NCBI RefSeq assembly: GCF_000808015.1
Contig: NZ_JWHR01000161.1
Location: 20,157-84,156 of the forward strand
Direction of reading: 5' to 3'
DNA: 64,000 bases
DNA from: Terrisporobacter othiniensis
GTDB lineage: Bacteria; Bacillota; Clostridia; Peptostreptococcales; Peptostreptococcaceae
Positions within the stretch are counted from its first letter, which is position 1; each line of letters opens with the position of its first letter. A program made the translations under genes and the position numbers. The notes beneath the pieces were generated by a model. It had not been told where the DNA came from and did not search any database. It saw nothing but the letters and a program-made list of their open reading frames with translations. Below are positions 1 to 11,590 of this stretch, in pieces.

Positions 1-242
1 TATACCAAGTATTGGTACACCTATTTCAAATATTTCTTTTGATATAGATGGAGAGTCTGGTAAGTATGCACTATTAGGTCCTCCAGTAAATATTATTCCT
101 TTTGGGTTTTTAGCTTTTATTACTTCTATGTCTGTACTGTAAGGTAATATCTCACAGTAAACATTGTTCTCTCTTACTCTTCTAGCAATTAATTGGTTGT
201 ATTGACCTCCAAAGTCAATAACTAATACTAATTCATGTTTCA

Positions 243-243
<1 letters not shown>
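1..243 (-). CDS. guaA: GMP synthase (glutamine-hydrolysing), N-terminal part, cut by window edge
   Basis: Reading the minus strand from 243 gives a protein beginning [20 protein letters not shown], followed by [12 protein letters not shown] and GVPILGI. This is the start of the class-I glutamine amidotransferase domain of GMP synthase, which converts XMP to GMP using glutamine and ATP. About 81 residues are visible; the rest lies beyond the left edge. The ATG overlaps the guaB stop by one base (TAATG), so the two consecutive steps of GMP synthesis are co-transcribed and probably translationally coupled. The upstream guanine riboswitch should control both. Confidence 0.95.
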
Positions 244-1727
<1,484 letters not shown>

Positions 1728-1764
1728 TTAGCCCACTTTATATTTAAATATTTCAAATTTTTTA

Positions 1765-1827
1765 TATAAAAAAACCTGTATAGTTTCCACCTTTTTTACT
1801 AAAAAGTGAAATCACTATACAGGTTTT
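1765..1827 (-). terminator. Riboswitch-controlled terminator of the guaBA leader
   Basis: On the minus strand AAAACCTGTATAG pairs with CTATACAGGTTTT and is followed by a T-run. The 5' arm carries ATTTCACT (plus-strand 1805-1812), an exact 8-base complement of AGTGAAAT in the 3' side of the aptamer P1 helix (1889-1896). This gives a ready antiterminator, so guanine binding should favour termination. Confidence 0.9.
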
Positions 1828-1889
1828 AAAAATATGCTACAAAACTGCCTAAAATTAAGCAGTTAGTAAATTTTAAATATGTATAATAA

Positions 1890-1966
1890 TTTCACTCATA
1901 GTCAAGATTTTTACGGTATCTCGGTAGAAACTCTCAGACCTTATTTCTGAGTATATACGAGTGATT
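1890..1966 (-). promoter_or_regulatory. Guanine-class purine riboswitch aptamer
   Basis: The minus strand shows the purine riboswitch core in order: P1 strand TCACTC, a GTATATACTC junction, AGAGTTTCTACCGAG, the loop CCGTAAA and then GACTATGAGTGA closing P1 (1892-1897 with 1959-1964). The specificity base in GACTATG is C, as in guanine-binding members; adenine riboswitches have U there. It lies between the guaB promoter and the leader terminator. Confidence 0.95.
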
Positions 1967-2008
1967 TTGTTTTTAAAATTTTCGTTATTTGCCTTATGTT
2001 TGAATAAT

Positions 2009-2037
2009 AATTTACCAAAATAATTCGCTTATGTCAA
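2009..2037 (-). promoter_or_regulatory. guaBA promoter
   Basis: Minus-strand TTGACA, 17-base spacer, TAAATT with a TGG extended -10 just upstream. It sits about 45 bases before the purine riboswitch. Confidence 0.8.
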
Positions 2038-2281
2038 CAAATTTTTACTATTTTCTTCATCAACTATTATATTTATACTCTAATAAACTTATTTAATCTA
2101 CATATTTGGGTTAATTACTATAATTTAATATCATTAATATCAGTTTTATACTTTAATTAATTTACTGTTATAATATAGATACTTAACTTTTATCGATACA
2201 GAAATTGCATTTTTTAATATAATGTTTTATATGCTAGATATTTTTCTATATATGTTATCTATATCTAAGTCATACCTATTA
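2038..2281. other. Gene-free AT-rich spacer before larB stop
   Basis: Very AT-rich DNA between the guaB promoter and the 3' end of larB. I see no open reading frame of note, no strong hairpin and no clear terminator for larB here. Confidence 0.6.
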
Positions 2282-3025
2282 TTATTTTAATTTATTAATA
2301 GTAGATGCTAAATATCCTGCCCCAAAACCATTGTCAATGTTTACTACAGAAATACCAGAAGCACAACTATTAAGCATAGCTAGAAGTGGAGCTAATCCAT
2401 CAAAATTTGCTCCATACCCTACTGATGTAGGTACCGCAATAACTGGCACATCTACTAGACCCCCTACTACGCTAGGAAGAGCTCCTTCCATACCTGCAAC
2501 TGCCACAATTACTCTAGCCTTTTCAATTATCTCTCTATTATTAAGTAATCTATGAATTCCAGCAACTCCCACATCATATAATCTTTCAACTTTATTTCCA
2601 AAGAATAAAGCCGTATAATATGCTTCATCTGCCACAGGTATATCCGATGTGCCACCTGTAACAATTAAAATCGTTCCCTTACCCTTATCTTCTATTTCTT
2701 CATTTTCTATTCTTAATATTTTAGATAATAAATCATATTTTGCATGGGGATATAATTTTGAAATTTTATCAAAAGTAGTTTTCTCACATCTAGTTCCAAG
2801 TATATTACTACCTTTTTCATTCATCTTTTCTATAATCCCCAGTATATGCTCATCACTTTTACCCTTGCAGTATATTACCTCTGGATATCCATTTCTTATA
2901 CTCCTGTGATGATCAATATGAGCATATCCTATATCTTCATAGGGTAAGTCTTTTAATTTTTCTAAAGCATCTTCTATTTTTAAGTTATTATTCTTAACAT
3001 CCTCTAATAATTTTTTTAAATCCAT
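2282..3025 (-). CDS. larB: LarB-type pyridinium-3,5-biscarboxylic acid mononucleotide synthase
   Basis: A 247-residue protein with an AIR-carboxylase-like (PurE) C-terminal half containing VTGGTSDIPVADEAYYTA, AVAGMEGALPSVVGGL and PTSVGYGANFDGLAPLL, the conserved blocks of the LarB family. In characterised species LarB carboxylates and hydrolyses nicotinic acid adenine dinucleotide, the first step toward the nickel-pincer cofactor of lactate racemase. The ATG at 3025 follows GAGGGG. larC, larE and larA are not in this window, so the pathway is either split or LarB serves another NPN-cofactor enzyme. It could be co-transcribed with the upstream transpeptidase gene; I see no terminator between them. 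Confidence 0.9.
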   Translation of the reverse strand: MDLKKLLEDVKNNNLKIEDALEKLKDLPYEDIGYAHIDHHRSIRNGYPEVIYCKGKSDEHILGIIEKMNEKGSNILGTRCEKTTFDKISKLYPHAKYDLLSKILRIENEEIEDKGKGTILIVTGGTSDIPVADEAYYTALFFGNKVERLYDVGVAGIHRLLNNREIIEKARVIVAVAGMEGALPSVVGGLVDVPVIAVPTSVGYGANFDGLAPLLAMLNSCASGISVVNIDNGFGAGYLASTINKLK

Positions 3026-3096
3026 AATTCCCCTCTTTGATATTCTTTTTTATATATAATTATACCTTATTATTTTATTTAAATCATAACTATTTA

Positions 3097-4911
3097 TTAA
3101 TTACCTAGAGCTTTCCCATCTCTTCTCGAATCTGCTCCACCTATTAGTTTACCATTTTTATATTGAACGCCCTGTACCCCGCCAAAATGTTTATCATAAC
3201 CGTCTTCATATTTTTCAATCTTATGACCCATAGCTTCAAGTTTATTTATAGTTTCATCACTTATTCCACCTTCATAAACAATTTTATCTTTAGTGTTATC
3301 ATACATTCTATAAGTATCTATAGCCTCTTGTATATCCATATCATAGTCTATAACATTACTAATAACTTGCGTTATAGTAGGAATAATCCTAGACCCTCCA
3401 GGAGAACCAAGAACCATAAGAGGAGTACTATCTTCATTTAATACTATTGTTGGGCTCATAGAACTTAAAGGTTTCTTTCCACCATCAACAGAGTTTGGTG
3501 AATCTGATTCTGGAGAAAAATCACTTATCTCATTATTTAATACAAAACCATAATCATCCACTACTAATCCTGACCCAAAAGTCCAGTTTATAGTTTGAGT
3601 TACAGCAACCATATTACCATCTTTATCTGCTACTGAATAATGAGTTGTATCTTCATGTTCATAAATCCATGGGTCATCCGCTTTATATTCTTGAGAATAA
3701 TTCATATCAATTTTATCAGCTAACGCCTTGGCATAATATTTATTTAGCAATCCAAAAGTTGGTACATCAATAAACTCTTGGTCTCCCATATATTTAGCTC
3801 TATCTTCGTATACCATTTTGAATGTCTCAGACAATAGATGATATCTTTCCGGTGAATATATTCCATACTTTGAAATATCAAAATTCTCCAATATATTTAA
3901 AGATTGAATAACATGAGTTCCACCAGATGACGGTAACGGTGACGATATTATAGTTTTACCTCGATAAGTGCCTTGTAAAGGTTCTGACTCTTCAACTTTA
4001 TAGTTCGCCAAATCTTCTAAAGTAATTATTCCACCATATTTTTTTGCTGTTTCTACTATAGATTTGGCCATATCTCCTGTATAAAATCCATCCTTACCCT
4101 CTTTAGATATTAGTTTCAAAGTATTAGCTAGATCTTTATTCTTATATAAATCTCCAACATTGTAATAATTCCCATCTTTATTAAGAATTAAATTTTTTAA
4201 TTCTGGGTATTTCCCCATCATGTCTTTTACACTTTTCATGTCTTTTAGAAGTGTTGGCGTGACATAGAATCCATTTTGAGCCAAATTAATAGCAGGTGTC
4301 ATAACTTCTTCTAATGTAAGATTTCCCGATCCATACTTTTCGAAAGCATATATTAATCCAGCCACCTGTCCTGGTACTGCTACTGACTTTCCACCACTTT
4401 TATTTTCACCATTAGCTACTTTCCCTTTAGAGTCTAAATTCCACATATATGGATTCGCTGCTGATGGTGCAGTTTCTCTAAAGTCTATATACACATTTTT
4501 TCCCTCTTTGTTTCTTATAATCATGCATCCACCGCCCGCTATTCCTGTAGCATTTGGCTCTACAACACATAAAGCAAATCCTGTTGCAATAGCCGCATCA
4601 ACTGCATTACCTCCAGCTTTAATAATTTCTAACCCAGCTTGAGAAGCCTCGTATTTTCCTGAGGAAACTACAGCTCCTTTACCTGTGGCGCTTCTTCCTT
4701 CTTTAGTTAGATGATTTTCATCATCCCAAAGTTTCCATCCACTATTATCAGATACCACACCTGTAGATTCTTTTTCTATTTCTTCTATTTTTATTTCATT
4801 AGTCTTTATTTGATTTCTTTCAACTTTATCATCATTGTTGCAACCTGTAGAAAATGTCATTACTATCGTTATACATAATATTATTGCAAAAATTTTATTA
4901 AATTTTAACAT
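3097..4911 (-). CDS. ggt: Gamma-glutamyltransferase (glutathione hydrolase), lipoprotein form
   Basis: A 604-residue precursor of the Ntn-hydrolase family that cleaves or transfers the gamma-glutamyl group of glutathione and related amides. The N-terminus is a lipoprotein signal (hydrophobic stretch, then FSTGC with Cys24), so the enzyme is expected on the outer face of the membrane. The autoprocessing motif DTTHYSVADKDGN places the catalytic nucleophile at about Thr422, splitting the chain into large and small subunits. NNEISDF, PLSSMSPT and GSPGGSRI of the small subunit are intact. GGDA-type large-subunit motifs (GNAVDAA, GIAGGG) are also present. ATG at 4911 follows GGAGG. Function in this anaerobe (peptide or glutathione scavenging) is inferred. 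Confidence 0.95.
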   Translation of the reverse strand: MLKFNKIFAIILCITIVMTFSTGCNNDDKVERNQIKTNEIKIEEIEKESTGVVSDNSGWKLWDDENHLTKEGRSATGKGAVVSSGKYEASQAGLEIIKAGGNAVDAAIATGFALCVVEPNATGIAGGGCMIIRNKEGKNVYIDFRETAPSAANPYMWNLDSKGKVANGENKSGGKSVAVPGQVAGLIYAFEKYGSGNLTLEEVMTPAINLAQNGFYVTPTLLKDMKSVKDMMGKYPELKNLILNKDGNYYNVGDLYKNKDLANTLKLISKEGKDGFYTGDMAKSIVETAKKYGGIITLEDLANYKVEESEPLQGTYRGKTIISSPLPSSGGTHVIQSLNILENFDISKYGIYSPERYHLLSETFKMVYEDRAKYMGDQEFIDVPTFGLLNKYYAKALADKIDMNYSQEYKADDPWIYEHEDTTHYSVADKDGNMVAVTQTINWTFGSGLVVDDYGFVLNNEISDFSPESDSPNSVDGGKKPLSSMSPTIVLNEDSTPLMVLGSPGGSRIIPTITQVISNVIDYDMDIQEAIDTYRMYDNTKDKIVYEGGISDETINKLEAMGHKIEKYEDGYDKHFGGVQGVQYKNGKLIGGADSRRDGKALGN

Positions 4912-5017
4912 GATGTCCTCCTAAAATATCAACTTCCGAAAAACTACTCAATAATTTTTATATAAAAACATATTTTATCATATTATTTGGAAAATTAAAA
5001 ATAATCATGTTATATAT

Positions 5018-5046
5018 ACAAAAAAAGAGAACTCATAGAGTTCTCT
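5018..5046 (-). terminator. Intrinsic terminator of groESL
   Basis: Perfect 9-bp stem AGAGAACTC/GAGTTCTCT with a 3-base loop; the minus-strand transcript then runs into a T-rich stretch. It lies 24 bases past the groEL stop. Confidence 0.85.
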
Positions 5047-5069
5047 CTTATTTTAAATTATTAATTATA

Positions 5070-6707
<1,638 letters not shown>

Positions 6708-6714
6708 CTAAATT

Positions 6715-6999
6715 TTACTCAATAACAGCTAATATATCGCTTTGTCTTAAAATTATGTATTCTTCTGAGTCTATCTTAACTTCATTTCCTGCATATTTTG
6801 AGTATATTACTTTATCTCCAACTTCAACTTCCATTTTAACTTCATTTCCATCTACAAATCCTCCTGGCCCAACTTCTATTACTTGTGCCATTTGAGGTTG
6901 TTCTTTTGCTGAACCTGGTAAAATAATACCACTTGCAGTTTTTTCTTCTGCTTCAACTTTCTTGATTACTACTCTGTCTGCTAAAGGTCTTATTTTCAT
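6715..6999 (-). CDS. groS: Co-chaperonin GroES (10 kDa subunit)
   Basis: A 94-residue co-chaperonin that caps the GroEL ring. The protein starts [14 protein letters not shown]. The mobile-loop region [17 protein letters not shown] and the roof/core segment [14 protein letters not shown] match the family. It is the first gene of the groESL operon, 19 bases before groEL, with a good AGGAGGGA site. A CIRCE operator lies about 55 bases upstream, so heat-shock control by HrcA is expected; hrcA itself is not in the window. Confidence 0.97.
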   Translation of the reverse strand: MKIRPLADRVVIKKVEAEEKTASGIILPGSAKEQPQMAQVIEVGPGGFVDGNEVKMEVEVGDKVIYSKYAGNEVKIDSEEYIILRQSDILAVIE

Positions 7000-7053
7000 A
7001 ATTTATCCCTCCTAAAATAGAATTATATTATAAAATTTAGTTATTATTATTTT

Positions 7054-7080
7054 TTATCACTCTATATCTTAGAGTGCTAA
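7054..7080 (-). promoter_or_regulatory. CIRCE operator (HrcA binding site)
   Basis: Minus strand reads TTAGCACTC, nine bases, GAGTGATAA. This matches the CIRCE consensus TTAGCACTC-N9-GAGTGCTAA with a single mismatch. It lies between the groES promoter and start codon. Confidence 0.95.
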
Positions 7081-7087
7081 CAAGATA

Positions 7088-7116
7088 ATAATAAACCATT
7101 TTTATAAAATTTTCAA
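7088..7116 (-). promoter_or_regulatory. groESL promoter
   Basis: Minus-strand TTGAAA, 17-base spacer, TATTAT, placed directly upstream of CIRCE so that bound HrcA would cover the transcription start. Confidence 0.75.
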
Positions 7117-7185
7117 CTTATTTTTGAACCTTTATTTCTATATAAATATTTATCATTAAAGTTTAATTTTATACCATAATTATTT

Positions 7186-7228
7186 TGAAAAAAGCTTACA
7201 CTTTCAATATTAGAAAGAGTAAGCTTAA
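7186..7228 (-). terminator. Terminator after the polysaccharide ABC exporter genes
   Basis: AAGCTTAC and CTTTC pair with GAAAG and GTAAGCTT around a short loop; the minus-strand transcript continues into TTTTTTC. It abuts the stop codon of the ATPase gene. Confidence 0.85.
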
Positions 7229-7963
7229 TTAATTCATAAATTCTGTGTACTTATCAAGAACTTCTTCAGGATTTCCTATCATTTTAATTACACCATCATG
7301 CATCCACATTACAGTATCACAAAGTTCTTTTAAAGTAGAAATATTATGAGAAACTATAACCACTGTTCTTTTTTTATCAGAAATTAGCTTTTTCATTTTT
7401 TTATAGCTTTTCTTTTTAAATTTTTGGTCACCTACACTTAATACTTCATCAATAAGCATTATATCTGTTTCCAATATAGCTGTGATAGAAAATGCTAACT
7501 TCGAAAACATTCCACTAGAATATGTTTTAACAGGCATATCTATAAATTTACCTAATTCAGCAAATTCTATTATTTCATCCATTTTACTTCTTATTTCTTC
7601 TTCTGAAAATCCAAGTAGCATTCCTGATAAAAGAATATTTTCTCTACCAGTTAAACTTTTATTAAATCCAACTCCTATAGATAATAATGACACTGACTTG
7701 TCATGTAAGTCTATATTTCCTTCATCTGGTGAAAATATTCCAGCCAATGCCTTTAACATTGTAGATTTTCCACTTCCATTTTTACCTATTATACCTAAAA
7801 TCTGACCCTCTTTTAAATTAAATGATACGTTTTTTACAGCTTTAAATTCTGTAACTTTTGCTTTTTTCAATTTTAATAAATTCTTTTTTATAGAATAAGC
7901 TTTCATACTTTTATAAGTTATACTTAAATTATTCACTTCTATAGCTAAATTTTTGTCCCTCAT
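7229..7963 (-). CDS. tagH: Polysaccharide/teichoic-acid exporter ATP-binding protein (TagH/RfbE type)
   Basis: A 244-residue ABC ATPase that would power export of a lipid-linked wall polymer. Walker A GKNGSGKST is at residues 60-68, the signature YSSGMFSKL at about 148-156 and Walker B IMLIDEVLSVGD at about 168-179. The very N-terminal KNVSFNLKEGQILGIIG and the SSGM-type signature are typical of the polysaccharide-export branch. It lacks the C-terminal cargo-binding extension seen in long members such as B. subtilis TagH. Its ATG overlaps the stop of the permease gene by one base (TAATG). No glycosyltransferases lie beside it, so the polymer exported is unknown. Confidence 0.85.
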   Translation of the reverse strand: MRDKNLAIEVNNLSITYKSMKAYSIKKNLLKLKKAKVTEFKAVKNVSFNLKEGQILGIIGKNGSGKSTMLKALAGIFSPDEGNIDLHDKSVSLLSIGVGFNKSLTGRENILLSGMLLGFSEEEIRSKMDEIIEFAELGKFIDMPVKTYSSGMFSKLAFSITAILETDIMLIDEVLSVGDQKFKKKSYKKMKKLISDKKRTVVIVSHNISTLKELCDTVMWMHDGVIKMIGNPEEVLDKYTEFMN

Positions 7964-8745
7964 TATATCACCTTCACATAACTATTTTCATTTTTATATA
8001 TTGTTTTCACACCTACTATTGATATAATTAATCCCACTACTATCCATAATAAAAGAACCTTTAAAGAAGGTCTATCACCATACAATAAGCACTTTCTAAA
8101 AGAAGATAATAAAAATGCAATTGGATTACATTTCAATAAAATATCCGAATAAGGTGATGCTATACGACTTTCTATAGAATAAAAAATCCCAGTCATATAA
8201 AATACCGCCCTTAATACTATATTTACTATATTTGACAAATCCTCTATGAATACACCAAAGTGTAGTAAAATCGTCATAAAACCAAAATTTATAATCCAAA
8301 GAGTTATCATTACAGGTATTATATACAGTACGTTCCATGTTATTGAAACCCTAGAAACAATCATCATAAGAACTACTATTCCAAAGCAAATCATCATTTT
8401 AAATCCATTAACTAACATTTTAGAGAAAATCAATACAAACTTAGGTATATAAACTTTAGATACAATAGACTTATTAGCTTTCACCATCTTAACACTATTT
8501 TTCATATTTCTATTAAAAAAATCCCAAGCCATTATACCTATAAAAATAAAAATCGGAAAGTTTTCTTCCCTTGCATCAAAGACTACACCAAATATAAAAG
8601 AATATATTAGCATAAAACATAATGGTTCCAATATCCACCATACCCAGTTTAAATAAGAGCTAGCCACCTCCGCTTTTAGTTCTGATTTAGCTGAATATAT
8701 GGCATACTTATAATATTTTTTAAAATCATTAATAAATCTGTCCAT
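7963..8745 (-). CDS. tagG: Polysaccharide/teichoic-acid exporter permease (TagG/RfbD type, ABC-2)
   Basis: A 260-residue membrane protein with about six hydrophobic segments, including WILEPLCFMLIYSFIFGVVF, a series around residues 125-190, and LLLWIVVGLIISIVGVKTIY near the end. Its N-terminal amphipathic stretch and the Y..SELK..V..SYLNWVWWILEP opening match the permease of polyol-phosphate and O-antigen exporters. It forms a two-gene unit with the ATPase downstream. Substrate cannot be told from sequence; a teichoic-acid-like or other phosphopolysaccharide is likely. Confidence 0.85.
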   Translation of the reverse strand: MDRFINDFKKYYKYAIYSAKSELKAEVASSYLNWVWWILEPLCFMLIYSFIFGVVFDAREENFPIFIFIGIMAWDFFNRNMKNSVKMVKANKSIVSKVYIPKFVLIFSKMLVNGFKMMICFGIVVLMMIVSRVSITWNVLYIIPVMITLWIINFGFMTILLHFGVFIEDLSNIVNIVLRAVFYMTGIFYSIESRIASPYSDILLKCNPIAFLLSSFRKCLLYGDRPSLKVLLLWIVVGLIISIVGVKTIYKNENSYVKVI

Positions 8746-8895
8746 AATATTCTCCCCTGATATTATAAAATCTCTACATATTTTACCTTTTTATACCAAT
8801 TAATTACTAATTTTATGTTAGCAGATTAAATAATGACTTTCAATTATAAAACCTTATTTTCTAATAAAGAATATTTATAATAAATTTTAATAAAT

Positions 8896-8936
8896 TAAAA
8901 AGCATGATATTTAATATTAAAAATAACATGCCTTTT
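8896..8936 (-). terminator. Terminator of the cardiolipin synthase gene
   Basis: Minus-strand AAAGGCATG pairs with CATGCTTTT, the AT-rich inner part can extend the stem, and the 3' side is T-rich. It overlaps the stop codon. Confidence 0.7.
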
Positions 8937-10413
8937 ATAATAATGGGGAAAAAAGTCTTGATATAGACTCTTTAACTTTCATAAATGTATTTCTACTTTC
9001 AAACTTCATTCTTTCTAATTCTTCACTATTATCTAAATCCGCCATGAAGTCTTTTTTTATTTCTTCAATAATTTTCCTATCATATATGAAAGCATTAACT
9101 TCAAAATTCAATTTGAAACTTCTCAAATCCATATTTGCAGACCCTGTGGAAGCCATAAAATCATCTATAATTATAACCTTTGAATGTAAAAATCCTTTAT
9201 TGTACAAGTATACTTTTCCACCAGACTCCAATATTTCTTGGAAGTAAGAGTATGATGCAGTATTTACAATTTTATGATCTGCAATTTTAGGAAACAGAAT
9301 TATAAGTTCTACACCACTTAATGCTGCACATTTTAGAGCCTTAAGCAAGCTTTCATCTGGTATAAAATATGGAGTTTCTATATATATACTCTTTTTCGCC
9401 TGGCATATTGCATAAAAATATGCATAATGCATAGATTCCCAATCTGAATCTGGACCACTAGCTACAATTTGCATCATAGAGTTTCCTTTGATATTTAACT
9501 TAGGAAATAATTTTTCTTCTAATAATACTTCTTTAGTATTGTAATACCAGTCGGTTAAGAAAATCATCTGTAACATATAAACAGAAGTTCCTTCTATCCT
9601 TATATGAGTGTCCCTCCAGTATCCAAACTTTTTATTTTTTCCTATATATTCATCACCAATATTTATTCCACCTGTATATCCTATTTTTCCATCTATAATT
9701 ACAATTTTTCTATGATTTCTGTAATTAATCTGTCCTCCTATTGGTATAGTAATCTTTCCCTTTAAGTATGGTATTATTTCTATACCATGCGTTCTCATTT
9801 CGTTAAAAAATTTCCTATGGAACCAAAACCTCCAACAACCTACATCATCATAAATTATTCTTATTTTCACTCCAGCTTTTGCTTTTTCTATTAGTTCTTT
9901 TTTTATCTGTTCTCCAATTTCACTATCTTTAATTATAAAATATTCTAAATGAATATGATCTTTTGCATTTCGTATGTCTTTTACTAAATTTTTAAATTTT
10001 TCATTTCCATCTACATAAATTTCCACATTATTATTAATCGTAAATGGAAAAATACCTGTATTAAGCAGTAAACTAACTACTCTTAACACTCTAAAATCTA
10101 TATTTTCACTGTATGGCAATTTTCCTTCTTTTATCATGATACTTTGACCTTTGGCTAATTCCTTCATCTCATCCAAATTAAATAAAAGATTCTCTTTTTT
10201 CATATTATTTGCCATCTTATATGTTTTTTTCATTTTTATTTTTCTAATATTTCTTCCTAGTACAGCATAAATCAATATTCCTACTACTGGAAATAACATA
10301 AAAATCAAAATCCATATCAGTGTTTTCGAAGGATCCCTATTTTCTAATATAAGTTTTATAGAAACAATAGCACTTAGTATATAAAAGAGTGCTAAAATGA
10401 CCTTTAAAACCAT
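8935..10413 (-). CDS. cls: Cardiolipin synthase (phospholipase D family)
   Basis: A 492-residue membrane enzyme that condenses two phosphatidylglycerols into cardiolipin and glycerol. Two N-terminal transmembrane segments (about residues 3-22 and 32-52) are followed by two phospholipase D domains. The first HKD motif is HRKIVIIDGKIGYTGG near His234, the second HSKVIIIDDFMASTGSAN near His410. Length and layout fit bacterial ClsA-type enzymes. It is a single-gene unit with its own terminator, between the ABC exporter and the DNA glycosylase. Confidence 0.95.
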   Translation of the reverse strand: MVLKVILALFYILSAIVSIKLILENRDPSKTLIWILIFMLFPVVGILIYAVLGRNIRKIKMKKTYKMANNMKKENLLFNLDEMKELAKGQSIMIKEGKLPYSENIDFRVLRVVSLLLNTGIFPFTINNNVEIYVDGNEKFKNLVKDIRNAKDHIHLEYFIIKDSEIGEQIKKELIEKAKAGVKIRIIYDDVGCWRFWFHRKFFNEMRTHGIEIIPYLKGKITIPIGGQINYRNHRKIVIIDGKIGYTGGINIGDEYIGKNKKFGYWRDTHIRIEGTSVYMLQMIFLTDWYYNTKEVLLEEKLFPKLNIKGNSMMQIVASGPDSDWESMHYAYFYAICQAKKSIYIETPYFIPDESLLKALKCAALSGVELIILFPKIADHKIVNTASYSYFQEILESGGKVYLYNKGFLHSKVIIIDDFMASTGSANMDLRSFKLNFEVNAFIYDRKIIEEIKKDFMADLDNSEELERMKFESRNTFMKVKESISRLFSPLL

Positions 10414-10438
10414 CCCATCATTTTCATCTCCTTAGGAT

Positions 10439-11317
10439 TTATCTACCTATTCCTAATTCTCTTGCATAGTAGAATAAATATTGTTGAGCAAACCCCGCCA
10501 AATTTCCAAATTTATCTAATGCAAATTTTCTTATTTTAGGCAAACTTAAATTATCTTCCACATAAAATTCTTCCATAACTCTCTTTACCCAAACATCCAC
10601 TGGGAATGTATCATATTTTTGCATTCCAAATAGTGTAATACAGTCTGCGACCTTTGGACCTACTCCATTAAATTTGACTAATTCTTTTATACACTCATCT
10701 GTATTTAACTTTCTATAAGATAAAACATCAACATTATTTTCACTAACATAATCAACTACACTTTTGATATACTTATCTCTAAATCCTGTTTGACAAGCTC
10801 TGATTTCTTCAACAGATGCCCTACTTAACTCCTCAGGTGTTGGAAAGGCATAATACTTTTTACCTCTATATTCACCTATAAATTTACCATATTTTTCTGA
10901 TAAATTATTTATTGCTCTTTGAATCATCGGTATTCTATTATTTGCAGATATAATAAAAGATATAAGCATTTCCCATCCATCTTGCTGTAGTATTCTTATC
11001 CCTTGTCCAAATTCTGTTGCTTTTTCTAAATATTCATCCATTATTCTCAATTGATTTTTTATTTTGCCGTAGTCTCTTCCTAAATCAAAATAATCAAACC
11101 ATATATTTTCAAAGTCTTCCTTATTAGTATTATCAAAAATAATTAAATCATTTTCTTTTTTTACATTTATAACTTTTCCTTGAACTACCCCTGTATATGA
11201 ACCATCTTCTTGTCTAATCCATCTAAAACATTGGCCACAATCAAAAACATGTTGTGGTTCAAAATCTTCATTTATTCCTTCTAGTATAATTTGGTTATCT
11301 TTTTCTATAATGTTCAT
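10439..11317 (-). CDS. ogg: 8-oxoguanine DNA glycosylase/AP lyase (OGG1 family)
   Basis: A 292-residue base-excision repair enzyme removing oxidised guanine. An N-terminal OGG domain (HVFDCGQCFRW at about residues 23-33) is followed by the helix-hairpin-helix-GPD fold. The hairpin FNGVGPKVADCI carries the catalytic Lys at about residue 222, and the catalytic Asp is in FPVDVWV at about 241. This is the eukaryotic-like OGG1 type, common in clostridia, rather than MutM. The ATG at 11317 follows an AGGAAA-like site. There is no clear operon partner. Confidence 0.95.
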   Translation of the reverse strand: MNIIEKDNQIILEGINEDFEPQHVFDCGQCFRWIRQEDGSYTGVVQGKVINVKKENDLIIFDNTNKEDFENIWFDYFDLGRDYGKIKNQLRIMDEYLEKATEFGQGIRILQQDGWEMLISFIISANNRIPMIQRAINNLSEKYGKFIGEYRGKKYYAFPTPEELSRASVEEIRACQTGFRDKYIKSVVDYVSENNVDVLSYRKLNTDECIKELVKFNGVGPKVADCITLFGMQKYDTFPVDVWVKRVMEEFYVEDNLSLPKIRKFALDKFGNLAGFAQQYLFYYARELGIGR

Positions 11318-11470
11318 TTTTTATTTCCTTTCCTATTTATATCTATTTATATTATTTTTGATTTTTCTATAATATATCCTTATTTTATAAAATCTAAATT
11401 TTTACAATTATATTCTTTATTATATATACCTTATTTTAATTAATTTACACATGGTATGATATATAAATTT

Positions 11471-11502
11471 AGCGGCCAGTGAAAAATCACTGCCCGCTTT
11501 TA
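11471..11502 (+). terminator. Orphan plus-strand hairpin with short T-run
   Basis: AGCGG-C-CAGTGA pairs with TCACTG-C-CCGCT around AAAA, followed by TTTTA on the plus strand. The stem is GC-rich for this region. No plus-strand gene precedes it, so it may end an unrecognised short transcript or be left over from a lost gene. Confidence 0.45.
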
Positions 11503-11590
11503 CGCAATATTATATAATTTTTTGAATTTTTCTATGGTAAAGGTATTTTTTATATAATTATTATACTAGATTTCTATCTAAAATAAACAC

